Part shown: positions 46,721-58,740 of the stretch, piece after piece
Numbering within the stretch: position 1 is the first letter of the stretch
Layout: every line of letters begins with the position of its first letter
Origin: Cryptomeria japonica
Taxonomy: Eukaryota; Streptophyta; Pinopsida; Cupressales; Cupressaceae
Reading direction: 5' to 3'
NCBI RefSeq assembly: GCF_030272615.1
Contig: NC_081408.1
Coordinates: forward strand, 62,614,614-62,678,613
DNA: 64,000 bases
Translations under genes and position numbers: made by a program
Notes under the pieces: model-generated
The model's database searches: none
Seen by the model: only the letters and a program-made list of their open reading frames with translations
Told to the model about the DNA's origin: nothing

Positions 46721-48231
46721 TGTTGGCATGATTGGCATAACTAATGCAGATGAGATGATGCAGTTGGAGAATAGTGACTGGACCAATAAAGGACTACTTA
46801 TAATGAAGAGATGCAGATTGTATGATTAGATGACTTGATCAATTATTTGTGTTGTCATTGATGGCAACTGGTGTTAATTGGTGTCAACTACTATTTACAG
46901 ATGTTTCCTCTTGTCTTCTAAGTTTTTTTAATCTACCCGAATGGGTTTACCAGTAAAGATACATAAAACTGGGAATTAGGACTTTAACTAGTAAACATAT
47001 AGATGTTTTGTTTGGATCTGATGATTGGTGATGATTGGAGGATTACGGTTTGGAATGTGAGTTTATATCATGGTAATGTGTATCTAATCAGAACCGCATC
47101 TTGTTTTGACTATTGGAAGGCATGTTTCCTGTTTCTGTTGAGTTTTTACTAGGGTTTAAGGACGGGTGAAGAAATCACCTAACCGGTAATGATTTCTTGT
47201 ATGGAGGTAATCTACATCAAGTCTACATGTTGGAGATAACACAACACAACCCGCATGGGTGATTAATTTGTTCATTTGGTGTGAATGATGGAGAAATTTC
47301 TTGGGAAATAGCAAAGCGCTTAATAGAGTGTTCTAAGGGTTTGACTTTGTTACATATTGAGTTTTTGTGACAAGTTATGATCATTCAAAGGTTGATATTG
47401 AATTGTAAAATGTTGTAGTGATCTGTGATGATCTGTATTGAAAATTCATAATGTATGTAGGGTTTAGTTGCCGACCTACCTGAAAATGTTATTTATGTTG
47501 GCTTAGTTGATGTTCATTGTGTCAGTGGTCTTAAAGAAGAGTGTGAAGTCTACTAGAGAAGTGTAAGATCTGCCTGACTGTTGCAGATATTGGAGCATAA
47601 CTGGATTTGATTAAGCAAGCAATCAAGTGCAAATTCCAGATCATTTCACTATTATTCCCTAACAGTTGCAGTAGATAAAATCCCCTAACTGGGTAGGTCC
47701 TAATAGCCCTCAAACTTGTAAATCCCCTAATAGGATGGTTAATCATTTGAGTTGTAAATCCTCTTGTGAGGTTGATCCTAATAGGTCACAAGCTCCTAAC
47801 AGAGATAAACATCCAAATCCATTAACCAGGTGACACCTAACAAGGTCTACTCCTAATTGAGCATATTGTAAGCTCCTAACAAGGCCCATTCTGAAAGAGT
47901 GCAATTTTTTTGTCAGTGCCAATTCCAACCATGTTTTTTCCCTATTTGGGTTTTCATGTGAAAAATATGGTGTTCATGTGATGAATGTTTTTGATGTGAT
48001 GTTATTGCTTAACTTTCATCTTATGCATTGTTATTGAACACTTATTATGTAGACCAGTTAAATCAGTTTATCAGATGTTTGTGAGCAATTATAGGTACTC
48101 ATAAATGATTTTGATATTTATTTATATCTGAGTTGGTGTAGGATTATTAAGTTCAAGTTTCTTTTTTTAAATTGGTGTTAATACGGATTCACCCCCCCTC
48201 TCGATATTAACTGGATCCTCTCAGATTAACA
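46721..48231 (+). repeat. copia F 3' LTR
   Basis: 1,511 bp. C-loop hairpin arms GTTAATA (48177-48183) and TATTAAC (48205-48211); TCCTAACAAGG-like array about 47665-47895. Confidence 0.92.
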
Positions 48232-48236
48232 GAGTA

Positions 48237-49351
48237 TTCCCTCTCTTGCTTGGATTTATGACATTGTTGCATGATGGATATCTTCTTTGTGTTGAAGGTA
48301 GGTATCCTTTTTCTCCTTTCCTTAAGATATCAATATTAAACTATGTTCACATCTTAAGGGGGGGCCATCCACACTATTCCTTTTGTATTATATTTCTCTT
48401 GCACATTGTATCTATTATATAGTGGGTCATTCTTGGAACCAGAGGGAAGCCTCTTAGAGAGAGATGTCACCACTTTTTCTCTATATAGTGGGCCATTCTC
48501 AGAACCAGAGGGCAGCCTCTTAGAGCGAGATGTCATCACGTTTCTCTTATACAGTGGGATATTCTTAGAATCAGAGGGTAGCCTCTTAGAGTGAGATGTC
48601 GCTAGTTTTCTCTTATGCAGGGTGATTATTCTCGAAACCAAAGCATGGTCTCTTAGAGAGAGATGTCATGCCTTTCTTGACATTTGTACTTTACATATCA
48701 TACAGGTTGTACCATACTTGGGCATAGAATCCTATGAGTTGCTTCAAACCTCACTTGAACACACATGCATGAGGTTGAGTGGAACTAACGGTGTTCTCAC
48801 TCTCCTCCCTTACATGGATCACCTAGATATAATCTAGGGGCTAGATTCCCATGTCCTTATTTCTCCATGGATCACCTAGTTCTAGGGGTGAGTTGTCCAT
48901 GGTTTCTTTTGTTTGCCTTTCTTCTCATGGATCATCAAAGTGTGTATTCATGTTCTCTCCCTTCTTCCTCTCATAAACTCATAGTTTTACTATTGATGGT
49001 TCATGGATGATCTCATCTTTTCTCTTTTATGTTATTATTAGTGTTTATGAGATGGCATTTGTCTGTGTTTCAATTAGTTGTTGAAATATTTGAGTATTGA
49101 GGTCTCTTCAGCTAGATGATTTATGGTCTTGTGCTTTGTTTTTGTTGTGTGTCATTTGTGCTTTGTCTTGTGTGCTCTTGCACATGTTTGAGTGAGTTAA
49201 GATCCTAAGATTGGGGGATTTTGTTCCTCAAGACTAGTGATGTCTTATACTCCTTATGGTATTTCTTTGCATCTCTCATCATCGTCTCTCTTTCTTCTAC
49301 ATTACTGGTAGTATTGGTGTAAGCCATACTCCCGCTAAAGTGGGGGCTAAA
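48237..49351 (+). other. Element G 3' internal segment, no gene recognised
   Basis: Contains a 66-bp tandem repeat (48418-48680) and otherwise C/T-rich sequence with no domain. It ends in the polypurine tract AAAGTGGGGGCTAAA (49337-49351) next to the 3' LTR. Confidence 0.6.
48418..48680 (+). repeat. Four tandem copies of a 66-bp unit
   Basis: The phrase CTCTTAGAG recurs at 48451, 48517, 48583 and 48650, giving periods of 66, 66 and 67. Each unit has GTGGG...CCAGAGGG..GCCTCTTAGAG..GATGTC. Because 66 is a multiple of three, open frames appear on both strands; I do not take them as genes. Confidence 0.88.
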
Positions 49352-50018
49352 TGTAGCATCATAAACTTGTGACCCTTGCAATTTTGACTGCATTTTAGGC
49401 CCTCACCTTGGTGACTACATCTCCTTACTAAATTGGGACCCCTTTATGCATCATTCTTCCAAATCTCCTCCCATTTTAGACCTTGTGTTACCTTGTGACC
49501 CTGTCCATGCCCCAAAATAGGGTAGGACCTCTTTGGGTGGCCCTAAAATGGGTCCATTTGACCCTTGGACCTAGTTTTCTCTTGGAGATTTAATTTCCCC
49601 TATGTCATCCTTCGATGAGATAAAAAATTAATCCTCCTAGGCAAGTATAAAAGGGGATCTAGTATCCTCTTTGAAAAAAGGCAAAAATGGAGTAAACAAT
49701 CGAAACGTCTCCATTATCATCATCAAGAATTCAAATGTTCAAGCATTCATCAAGTCTTGTTCATTCATCCATTGGAGAAACATTACAACATTCATTTGCA
49801 AGAATGTGTGTGTGTGTTAGGTTTTTGTCATGTTACATGTCATTTCATGCAACACTTGTGATTACATTCAAGAAGAAAAACAACAATCATCAATAAATTA
49901 CAGATCTACAAGGTATACATTTCCATAATTCACGTTTAAGTATTTACAATAACTTTCTTTCAAGGTTGATTCCTCAATCGAGGTGGACTAAGGCAAACCC
50001 TTATCCACAACCCTTCTT
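49352..50018 (+). repeat. Element G 3' LTR, left part
   Basis: Matches 13101 onward; TATA box TATAAAAG at 49646-49653. Interrupted by solo LTR S. Confidence 0.9.
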
Positions 50019-51788
50019 TGTAATGTCCCCACTTTGAAATAGAATTTAATAATAAATAATAATAATAAAATTTAAATATTAGAGATTAAATTAAAATATA
50101 AAAGAATATAATTAATTAAAATTTATATAAGTTAATGAATGGTCAAAAGACATGGAAGGAAAAGTTGTGACTCCCTCGACAATGAGATATAAAAGGGAGA
50201 AGAGAAACTCATTTGAGAGGGGGGATAATTGGGAAATGAGAAGGGCACATCTGATTTAAATAAGAAACACAAACTTGATTATGAAAGGTTATGTCCCTTT
50301 CAAAGGGCAGAAATAATGAAGAGTTGCACTCTTTCAAAAAGATGCTAATGGTGAAAGGGCGTGTCCCTTGCCAAAGGGAATGCATGATGAAGAGGTGTGA
50401 CCTCTCCCTCACATTGAGAGATATATAGGAAAGGAATCAAAGCATCCAGGAACATCACCATGGATTGGATTAGATCAAAACTATTACTAAGGAAGTAGCA
50501 TCTTGGTACTTGGTGTCATACTTAATTTCATATATATTCATAATTCATAGAGGACATTATAAAGTCTACCAGCAAGGAATATACATAGAAACTACCAAGA
50601 AGGGAAAAAAGAGGAGGGAATAAACACAGAGTATTGATCTGAGTCTACCAGTAAGGTAAGAAAGGAGCACGGGAAGATTCTTTAGGTCTGCCAAAATAGG
50701 AAAATAGGAGCAGGCAGCAACAGGTATGTAGAAGACCATTTTTTGATAGAATATTAAAGTATGGCAATCAACAAATTATAATTATATTAAATCTTATTGA
50801 TATATCATTAATGATAACTGTTGTGTATAGTGTTAATCAAATAGAAGGCATTAATATGATATTAATTTGAGAGACAAATTAGATAAATAATATTAATAAT
50901 TAAAATGATAATAGTGTTAGACTGGACGTATAAATATATATATGTGCATTAATTTGAGAATACATAATACAATTAAATTCAAGATGCACACAATAATGTA
51001 CTGTTGTAACTCCATATGATGCAACTAATATAAGGAATAATAAATTCACTAAAATGGAATAATAGTAATAAATGGTTAATATTGATACAAAGATACTAAC
51101 ATAAAACATTGATGATAACACAATACAAGGCATTAATGTAATATAATGGAGTGTGACAATTATATCAGATATAATGGATTATCATAATGTGATGAATTGA
51201 ATAAATATAATAAATGATTCATTGTAAATGAGGGACTCTCTTAAGTATGCCACTCCATAGTGGATGCCTAACACCTACCACATGGAGCCAAGAGGGGTGA
51301 AGCATGTACTCTTGGGCTTAAGAGAGAAGGTGGTTGTGATGAGGGGGAACGATGATAGAACACCTCGCTAGGTATACCACTCCATGATGGATGCCTAATA
51401 CCTGCCATATGGAGCCAACGGGGATATGGTATTCTGCCCTTGGGCCTAGGAGGGATGGTTTCTTGGACACCCTATCCAGCTAGTGGACTAAAGGAATTGA
51501 TTAGTAACTGACTTAAAAACTGACTTTATATAATAATTTGATCTCATCTAGGAAATATAATAATCTAATTATATTCAACAAATATAATTCAATAGTCATT
51601 AATATAGTAGATTTGATATCATTCAATATAATTCATATTTTAGTTTAAGTATTATTTCATAGATGTTCTCTAATTTTTTGTTGCAAGAAAACAATATGCA
51701 AAGGTATGCCTATAAAACCCAATTACTTATTTATAGATTTGGCCAAATTTGGGTTAAATTAAAGAGTAACTAATTAGGGGACATTTCA
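50019..51788 (+). mobile_element. Solo LTR S of a different family
   Basis: 1,770 bp bounded by TGTAATGTCCCC and GGGGACATTTCA, an imperfect inverted terminal repeat. Near-TSD TTCTT (50014-50018) / ATCTT (51789-51793); its removal restores the G LTR. TATA box TATAAAAG at 50188-50195. No internal coding region. Very AT-rich middle (about 50750-51230). No C block or iMet primer site, so not of the copia group seen elsewhere. Confidence 0.82.
51241..51456 (+). repeat. Diverged tandem duplication (period about 127 bp) in solo LTR S
   Basis: Copies start near 51241 and 51368 and share CCACTCCAT, TGGATGCCTAA, ATGGAGCCAA and CTTGGGC. Confidence 0.75.
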
Positions 51789-52274
51789 ATCTTCCCTTCT
51801 TTTTTGTGTGTAGGTTGCAAGTGTGTCATTGTAATTGCATATTTAGGCTTTATTTGCAGAGACAGAAAAAACCCTTTTCGACTCGTGGATTTTTCGGAGG
51901 ACCATGTGCAACTTACATACAATCTCAACAACTTTTATTCAAATTTGTAGGGTAGATCTATATCAGTCTAAATATCTCAGATTTGAAGTTATAGAGTGAT
52001 CCTAAATCGGTAGCTCCATATTTCATTCATTTTGTCTTCCTTTTTTGCATAGTCATGAAGTCAACTCTTCTACTTAAAAGAGAGTGCAAATTGCATTCCA
52101 ACACTTGCAATCCACTTAGCATTCACATCCTTATTTCCCTTGGATTTAGATCTAGTGGATTCAACCCCTCTTTTGAATGTAAATCTCATTTTTGCATCAA
52201 GTGAAAATCATCCTAGTGGTTTCCTTTCTCTCTCCTAGGTGGGGAACCACTAGGATCCAATTTTACACTTTACA
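51789..52274 (+). repeat. Element G 3' LTR, right part
   Basis: Continues the LTR after S and ends TTTACA before the TSD GGTAG (52275-52279). Confidence 0.9.
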
Positions 52275-52279
52275 GGTAG

Positions 52280-52470
52280 GTTTCGATCGTGGTTTTTCCC
52301 TTAACTAGGTTTTCGACATCAAAAGTATTGTTGTTATATGTTTTGTTGTTATTGTTGTTATCTTTCTTTTTGTTGTAGTTGATCAGATTTGAGATTCTAC
52401 TTAATTAGTTTAATTCGATAAAAAAAAATTCACCTTGCCCCCCTCTTATTTTTCCTTGTTGTTGTCAACA
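52280..52470 (+). repeat. copia B 3' LTR, right end
   Basis: Resumes the LTR broken at 13100. A well-kept U-rich hairpin lies at 52288-52316; ends GTCAACA against copia D. Confidence 0.88.
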
Positions 52471-54019
52471 CATATAAAAGGTGATTCCGATAAGACCTCT
52501 TATGAACTATGGTTTGGTCATATTCCTACAGTTAGATATTTCAAAATATTTGGAAGAAAATGTTATACCAAAAGAGGTGAGGATATAAGAAATTTTGATG
52601 CAAGATCTAATGAAAGAATATTTTTGGGATATTCTACTAAGATAAAAGCCTACTGGTGTTTCAACAAGAGACTAAGAAAGATAGTGGAATTTGTGAATGT
52701 GAAAGTTGATGAGAATCATGACAAGAAAATCAGAGCATCTAGATATGAGTTTGATTATCAAGATGCTACTTCAAAGCAGGTGTAGGCTAAGAGCTTAAAG
52801 TAGAGTGATTTGAAAGAGATAGTAACTCAAGATGTTGCTACCAGTGAAGAAGTTCAAGAGTCTGATAATTAGAATAATTAGAAGACCTCGAGGTATGTAA
52901 GACTAAATCATTTAGAGAATCAAATTATTGGTGATAAAAATAAAGCTGTGATGATTAGGAGAAGAATTGTTATTGAAGAGAAATGTTTGATATCTAAATT
53001 GAGCATAAAGATGTTGTTGAAGCTTGTAAAGATGAAAATTGGATAAAATCTATGGAAGAAGAGTTAGATCAAATTGAGAAGAAAACAACATGGGAACTTG
53101 TTCCAAGACCTAAGGATAAGAATACAATTGGTACTAAATGGGTGTTCAAGAGTAAGCTAAATTAAGATGGAGAAATTGCTAGAAACAAAGAAACACTAGT
53201 ATGTAAAGGATATTCACAAATGGAAGGTACTGATTTTGAGGAGACTTTTGCTCTGGTAGCTAGAATTGAAGTTGTTAGACTATTTCTTGCATATGATGCT
53301 CTTAATAAATTCAAGGTATATCAGATTGATGTGAAGTCAGCCTTTTTGAATTATGAATTAGGAGAGGAAGTCTACATTGACCAACTGGATGGATTTTCAT
53401 TGATAGATGAAGAAGACATGGTATGCAGATTGAAGGAATAACTGTATGGCCTTAAACAAGCCCCTAGATATTGGTATGCCAGATTGGACAAGTATTTGAT
53501 GAACTTAGGATTCTATAAAGGTATGGTTGATAGTAACCTGTACTCCAATATTGATAATGATAATATTTTGATTATTGAAGTCTTTGTTGATGACATTATT
53601 TTTGGAGGAGAGGATGATTTGAGTAAGAAATTTTCTAATGTTATGCAAAATGAATTTGAGATGTCTATGATAGGTGGGATAAAATTATTTCCAGGATTGT
53701 AAATTACACAGAGTGATAAAGGTATTTTCATATCTCAATCTAAGTATGTGAAGGAATTGATGAACACATTTAGGTTAGATGATTCCAAAACTATTGGAAC
53801 TCTTATGGTGATTGGTTACAAGATGACAAAAGATGATTAATATCTAAAGGCTAACCAGACCTTGTATAGACTATACGTAACATTATGAATGTTGTATGTC
53901 TTGTTGCAAGATTTTAGGCTAATCCTAAGAAAAGTCATATTACTTCTATGAAGAGTATATTGAGATATTTTAAAGGAACAATTGATTATGGCCTATAGTA
54001 TCCAAAGGATGATGATTTT
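52471..54019 (+). pseudogene. copia D integrase C-terminus, RT and partial RNase H
   Basis: Integrase end: YELWFGHIPTVRYFKIF, ERIFLGYSTKIKAYWCFNKR. Stops and a frameshift follow (about 52783-53220). RT: GTDFEETFALVARIEVVR, VYQIDVKSAFLN, LYGLKQAPRYWYARL and the catalytic FVDDIIFGGEDD near 53586. Connection SKYVKEL; then many breaks until LTR H cuts it at 54019. Clearly the same lineage as copia B, which sits in its integrase part (sequence matches B from 9540 onward). Confidence 0.88.
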
Positions 54020-54523
54020 TGGATAATCGGTGAACAACTGAGAGGGGGGGTGAATCAGTTGTTAACAAATTATAACATTTAATCCACTTAATAACCTTTA
54101 ACCTGATTAACTACCAGTAAAATAGAAATAGATACCGGTAAACAATACAACTTAACAATTAAATAGATAATCAATGAAAAGCAACCATACCATAGAACAC
54201 CGTGATTTCTACATGAAAAACGAATAAAGGGAAAAACCATGGTGGGAAGCCTACCCACAGTTAGATGATACTTCTATAGAAAGTATGTGATATAATGAGG
54301 GGCTTGCACATGCAGAAAGGCACACTTCCTAGAGCATACTACTCATTACAAAAGAGTCTCACTAACTACAGAAAGGATACAAGTATCTCAGGATAAATGG
54401 ATAAAAATCCAATAGGGTGAACTACCAGAGATAGCATCTACCATGCCTGATTACAATCCCAGTTAAGATTAATACTAGAGGCCTTTGACCTCTTTATTAA
54501 TCCCAATTCGATCACCTAAGATT
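54020..54523 (-). repeat. LTR H fragment (minus strand), cut by copia E'
   Basis: Plus-strand start TGGATAATCGG. C-loop hairpin arms GAACAACTGA (54032-54041) and TCAGTTGTT (54055-54063), decayed U-rich hairpin 54212-54242. The rest lies beyond copia E'. Confidence 0.72.
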
Positions 54524-55347
54524 TGTTAGGTCCTGGAGACAACTGACAGGGTGGGGTGAATTAGTTGTCTAATAGATTGAAACCAAAAACCATTTAACCA
54601 ACTTAATACTTAATACCGGTAAACCAGTTAAGTATGCCGATAGACAGTGTTAATAGTAAATTTCTATACAGGTAAAGATTAATGCATGAAACATAAACAT
54701 AAAGTCATTCACAACACATAACATCAATATTTGTATGTGGAAACCCTGTAAGGGGAAAAATAATGGTGGGAAACCTTACCCACAATCAGATGATACTACT
54801 GCAGATAGTAAGTGTACATAAATGGGGTCTGCACATGCAAAAAGGCCAACAGCCTAGAGCTCACTACTCAATCACAAAATGGGAGTCACACTAACTACAG
54901 TTGGATGATTAAATCCAATAAGAATGTACTGCACAAATTAGCATCTTCATATGTCATATTCAGTACCGGTGTAATGCTGATATGCTTCTACAAAAATCTA
55001 GCTTCACCTTCAAACGATGTCTTCGTGTATACCTCTACTTAATCTCACATATACCTTCTCACAAACCTTCTTCACATTCCACATTCGATATTACAAATAA
55101 GATCTTACATTTATACCATAACCTAAGACCAATTTTAGTAGGTCGGCTCTACAAGATATTACAAAAAAACATTTTACAAACAATATAATATCTGATGCAA
55201 TAATCGATTTAACATGTCAGCTTAATGCATTTACAATAATAATAAATCATCTCCATAGCATGCCATGCTGATCTGGAAAAGATAAACCTGCTAGTGTAAC
55301 CCTAAACCTATTTGTTGGTAAAAGCAAATATGCAAATATGAATATAC
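54524..55347 (-). repeat. copia E' 3' LTR, larger part
   Basis: Reverse complement of about 55579-56407 of the copia E 5' LTR, forming a large inverted repeat. C-loop arms AGACAACTGA (54537-54546) and TTAGTTGTCT (54561-54570). TSD copy TATAC at 55343-55347. Confidence 0.9.
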
Positions 55348-56407
55348 TGTTTGAATTTTGGTGTGGTTTTGTCATTGATGTCAACACCTACTGAAAACAA
55401 GCACTTTGGAGATCCAACAACATTCACTGGCAAGCAACTATTGCACAGTTACCAGTATATGGTTCACCGGCAGGATATAATGTTCACCGGTACCTAGAAT
55501 GATATGGAAGACACTTGATAATGTCAAAGACATTGTGTTTGTGTGGACACTTTGTTTTGAAGAATTGATCATTGGTGTATTCATATTTGCATATTTGGTT
55601 TTGCCGGCAAATTGGTCTAGGGTTATCTAGGGTTACACCGGTAGGTTTATCTTTTCCAGATCAGCATGGCATGCTATGGAGATGATTTATTATTGATGTA
55701 AATGAATTAAGCCAACATGTTTAATCGGTTATTGGATCAGATATTATATTGTATTTAAAATGTTTATTGTAATATCTTGTAGAGCCGACCTACTAAAATT
55801 GTTCTTAGGTTATGGTATAAATGTAAGATCTTATTTGTAAAATCAAGTGTGAAAAGCAAAAAAGAATGGAGTGAAGGTATATGCGAGATTAAGAAGAGGT
55901 ATAAACGAAGACATCATTTGAAGGTGAATCTATTTTTTTATATAATAATATCAGCATTACACCGGTACTGAATACAATATATGAAGATACTATTTTGTGC
56001 AGTACATTCTTATTGGATTTAACCATCCAACTGTAGTTAGTGTGACTCCCATTTTGTGATTGAGCAGTGAGCTCTAGGCTGTTGGCCTTTCTGCATGTGT
56101 AGACCCCATTTATGTACACTTACTATTTGTAGTAGTATCATATGATTGTGGGTAAGGTTTCCCACTGTGTTTTTTCCCCTTACAGGGTTTCCACATACAA
56201 ATATTGGTGTTATGTGTTGTGGATGACTTTATGTTTATGTTTCATGCATTAATCCTTACCGGTATAGCAGTTTACTATTAACACTATCTACTGGCATACT
56301 TAACTAGTTTACCAGTATTAAGCATCAAGTTGGTTAATTGGTTTTTGGTTTGAATTTATTAGACAACTAATTCACCCCCCCCTCTCAATTGTCTCTGGGA
56401 CCTAACA
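55348..56407 (+). repeat. copia E 5' LTR
   Basis: 1,060 bp. TATA-like TATAAATG 55816-55823, U-rich hairpin 56166-56193, C-loop arms AGACAACTAA (56361-56370) and TCAATTGTCT (56385-56394). Confidence 0.93.
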
Positions 56408-56421
56408 ATTGGTATCAGAGC
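56408..56421 (+). promoter_or_regulatory. copia E primer-binding site (consensus)
   Basis: ATTGGTATCAGAGC, the exact plant initiator tRNA-Met site, abutting the LTR. Confidence 0.92.
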
Positions 56422-56459
56422 TTAGTCCTCTTTTGTAGAAGTTTAACAACTTGAGGAGA

Positions 56460-57440
56460 TCCAACGTCTACTAATTACTTCAGGAAGGACAGTCCAAAAC
56501 TTGATGGTACCAACTATGGGATATGGAAGATCAAGATGTAGACACATCTGAATTGGATCGGTAAAGACATCTGGGAAGTTATAAAGAATGGTTATACTAC
56601 TGCTGTAGCTGGTCCGACTGCTTCAACTACCTTAGCTAAAGATGCGCAGAATGATTACAAAGCAAGAGAAGCACTTTTTAGCACATTATCAGATCAACAA
56701 ATCATGGGATTATCAAATAGGTCTACTACTAAAGCTATTTGGGATCATTTGGAAACACTAAATGAAGGAGATTCCATAGTTAAGATTGTAAAACTTGAAA
56801 GCTTCCGAGTCAGGTATGAACATCTGAAAATGGAAGAAGATGAAAGGATTTCTGCTTTTATGGAATGAGTAAATGAAACTATTTTGGGTATTAAATGTTG
56901 TGGAGGAACCCTGAGTGAGGATGAAATTGTTTCAAAAATCTTAAGAGGATTTCCACCGGCATATAAAATGAAGGTTACTACTATAAATGAGTTGAGAACA
57001 ATGCCTAATACATCAGTAACTAGGGATACATTGATTGGAAATCTTTCAGCCTTTGAAATTGAAGAATTTGGTCCTGTTGCTACTATAAAAACTGATTTGG
57101 CCTTTAAAGCATCAACATCATCTGCTCCATCATTTGACAAATCAGACTAGAAAGCCTTTTATGCAAGAGAACTTAAAGAAACTAGGAAGGATAATGAAGA
57201 GCTTGAAGAACTCGAAGCACTATTTGCAAGAAAACTGCCAAAAGGTCCAGTTGGAAGTATGAAGGTAAAGCACCCTTTAAATGTTTTAACTACATTAAGA
57301 TTGGTCATATGGCTTCGAGATGCCCTAATAGACATGCTAGACTAAGAGAAGAAGGTAGAAGAACATCCAAGCCTAATCCTAAATATTAGAGATACAGATT
57401 TAAGAAGAACAAAGACAAATCCTCTTACATTGCTCATGAA
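56460..57440 (+). pseudogene. copia E gag
   Basis: Opening motif SPKLDGTNYGIWKIKM, then a stop. Capsid motifs AREALFSTLSD, AIWDHLE, SFRVRYEHLKM and ILRGFPPAYKM are readable. Stops at about 56539, 56866 and 57148. After a frameshift near 57255 the knuckle reads CFNYIKIGHMASRC, with the second Cys now Tyr. GVTDDSDEDPTDNG leads to protease. Confidence 0.87.
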
Positions 57441-58740
57441 GGTGTGACTGATGATTCTGATGAGGATCCAACAGACAATGGATGGGTTTTTGTTGCTATA
57501 ACAAAGGATCAACTAGCACCTACTACTCAATTAGTAGAACAAGCCCTAGCAGCTAAAGTTGAAGCAAAGGATAAATGGATCATTGACTCAGGATGCTCAC
57601 ATCACATGACAAAGCCTGTTCAATCAAAGGTAAGGGTTCAATATCTCTTGATGGTAAGCATAACACTGACAATGTCTACTATGTTGAAGGATTAAACCAT
57701 AGACTTTTAAGTGTTGGTCAATTAGTTGAGAAAGGATTTCAGTTACAATTTAAAAATGGAAAATACAAAATCATGAATAGAACTGGTTTGGAAATTGCAA
57801 TTGGTAATTAGACTCGAGGTAATATCTTTCATTTGAATAATAGTGAAAAGGCATGCTTAATTGCACATATAGATGAAAGTTGGTTATGGCATTAGAGACT
57901 ATGTCATGTAAACTTTGATTGCATGGTAAAAATTAGTACTTCTAAGGTAGTTAGAGATCTACCTAAAATTGTGAAACCTCAGAATACAATTTGTAAGGAA
58001 TGTCAATTTCGAAAACAAGTTAGAGCTAGTTTCAAAAGTATTCCAGAAAAATCCAATAATGCTCTTGGTTTAATTCAAACTGATTTATGTGGTCCAGCTA
58101 GAACTAAAAGCTTACAAGGTGATAGATATTACATGATAATTATTGATGATTATTCTAGAATGTGTTGGGTTACTTTTCTCAGAGAAAAATTAGAAGTACT
58201 TGGGAAGTTCAAACTGTTCAAATCAATGGTTGATAATGAAACAGGTAAGAAAATCAAAGGTTTAAGATCAAATCAAGGAGGAGAATTCACATCTAAGGAA
58301 TTTAATACATTCTATGAAGTGAATGGAATTAAAAGACAGTTATCAGCACCTCGAACACCACAACAAAATGGAGTTGTTGAAAAGAAAAATAGAACTATCT
58401 TGGATGCAGCAAGAAGTCTGTTATCAGAAGCAAATCTACCACATGTGTATTGGAGAGAGGCAGTTAGCACTGTTGTCTATACATTCAACAAATTTCACAT
58501 CAAAGGTGAAACCGGTAAGACCCCTCATGAACTATGGTTTGGTAATACTCCTACTCTTAAGTATTTCAAAATTTTTGGAAGTAAATGTTATATTAGAAGA
58601 GATGAGTATATTGGCAAATTTGATCCTAGAAGTGATGAAGGAATATTTCTTGGTTATTCATCTAAGAGCAAGGAATATAGATGTTTTAATAAGAGATTGC
58701 AAAAATTTGTTGAGAGTACAAATGTAAAGATTGATGAACA
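57441..58740 (+). pseudogene. copia E protease and integrase
   Basis: Protease KWIIDSGCSHHMTK has DSG, but about 20 residues after HHMT are deleted with a frameshift before ACSIKGKGSISLDGK. Integrase: WLWH-stop-RLCHVNF, CKECQFRKQ, IQTDLCGPARTK (first Asp kept), LRSNQGGEF (second Asp now Asn) and NGVVEKKNR (Glu kept). C-terminal FGSKCYIRR, EGIFLGYSSKSKEYRC. Long open stretch 57923-58933. Confidence 0.9.

Larger units (their letters stand above)
32436..48231 (+). mobile_element. copia F, Ty1/copia element broken by solo LTR P and N3 (composite span)
   Basis: Perfect TSD GAGTA (32431-32435, 48232-48236). LTRs 32436-34004 and 46721-48231. Internal pieces: 34005-35088 (gag), 36595-37975 (protease, integrase) and 44814-46720 (RT, RNase H). 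The reading frame continues across both nested insertions when they are removed, which fixes their exact ends. Confidence 0.92.
13101..52274 (+). mobile_element. Element G, polymerase-less Ty3-like LTR element (composite span)
   Basis: Perfect TSD GGTAG at 13096-13100 and 52275-52279. LTRs start TGTAGCATC and end TTTACA. Its own sequence is 13101-16501, 31332-32430 and 48237-52274 less solo LTR S, about 6.8 kb. The only coding trace is gag-like (15240-16125); no RT, integrase or RNase H appears in any internal segment. It was later hit by N2, copia F and solo LTR S. Best described as a LARD-like non-autonomous element. Confidence 0.85.
6350..52470 (+). mobile_element. copia B, split by element G (composite span)
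   Basis: Parts: truncated 5' LTR 6350-7416, internal region 7417-11946, and 3' LTR 11947-13100 continuing at 52280-52470. The first 282 bases of the 5' LTR are missing because copia C sits there; comparison with the 3' LTR shows the exact join at CATATCTTG. The two LTRs would be about 1,345 bp. The integration site is in a related element, copia D. Confidence 0.88.

Noticed and set aside
48237-49351. Possible CRISPR-like array because of the regular 66-bp units
   Set aside because: Units are contiguous without distinct spacers and lie in a eukaryotic LTR element; a simple tandem repeat explains it.
54812-55042. Frame MYINGVCTC..., repeated at 55889-56119 and 60689-60919 on the minus strand
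   Set aside because: All copies lie in E-family LTRs, antisense to the element. Repetition reflects the LTR, not a gene.
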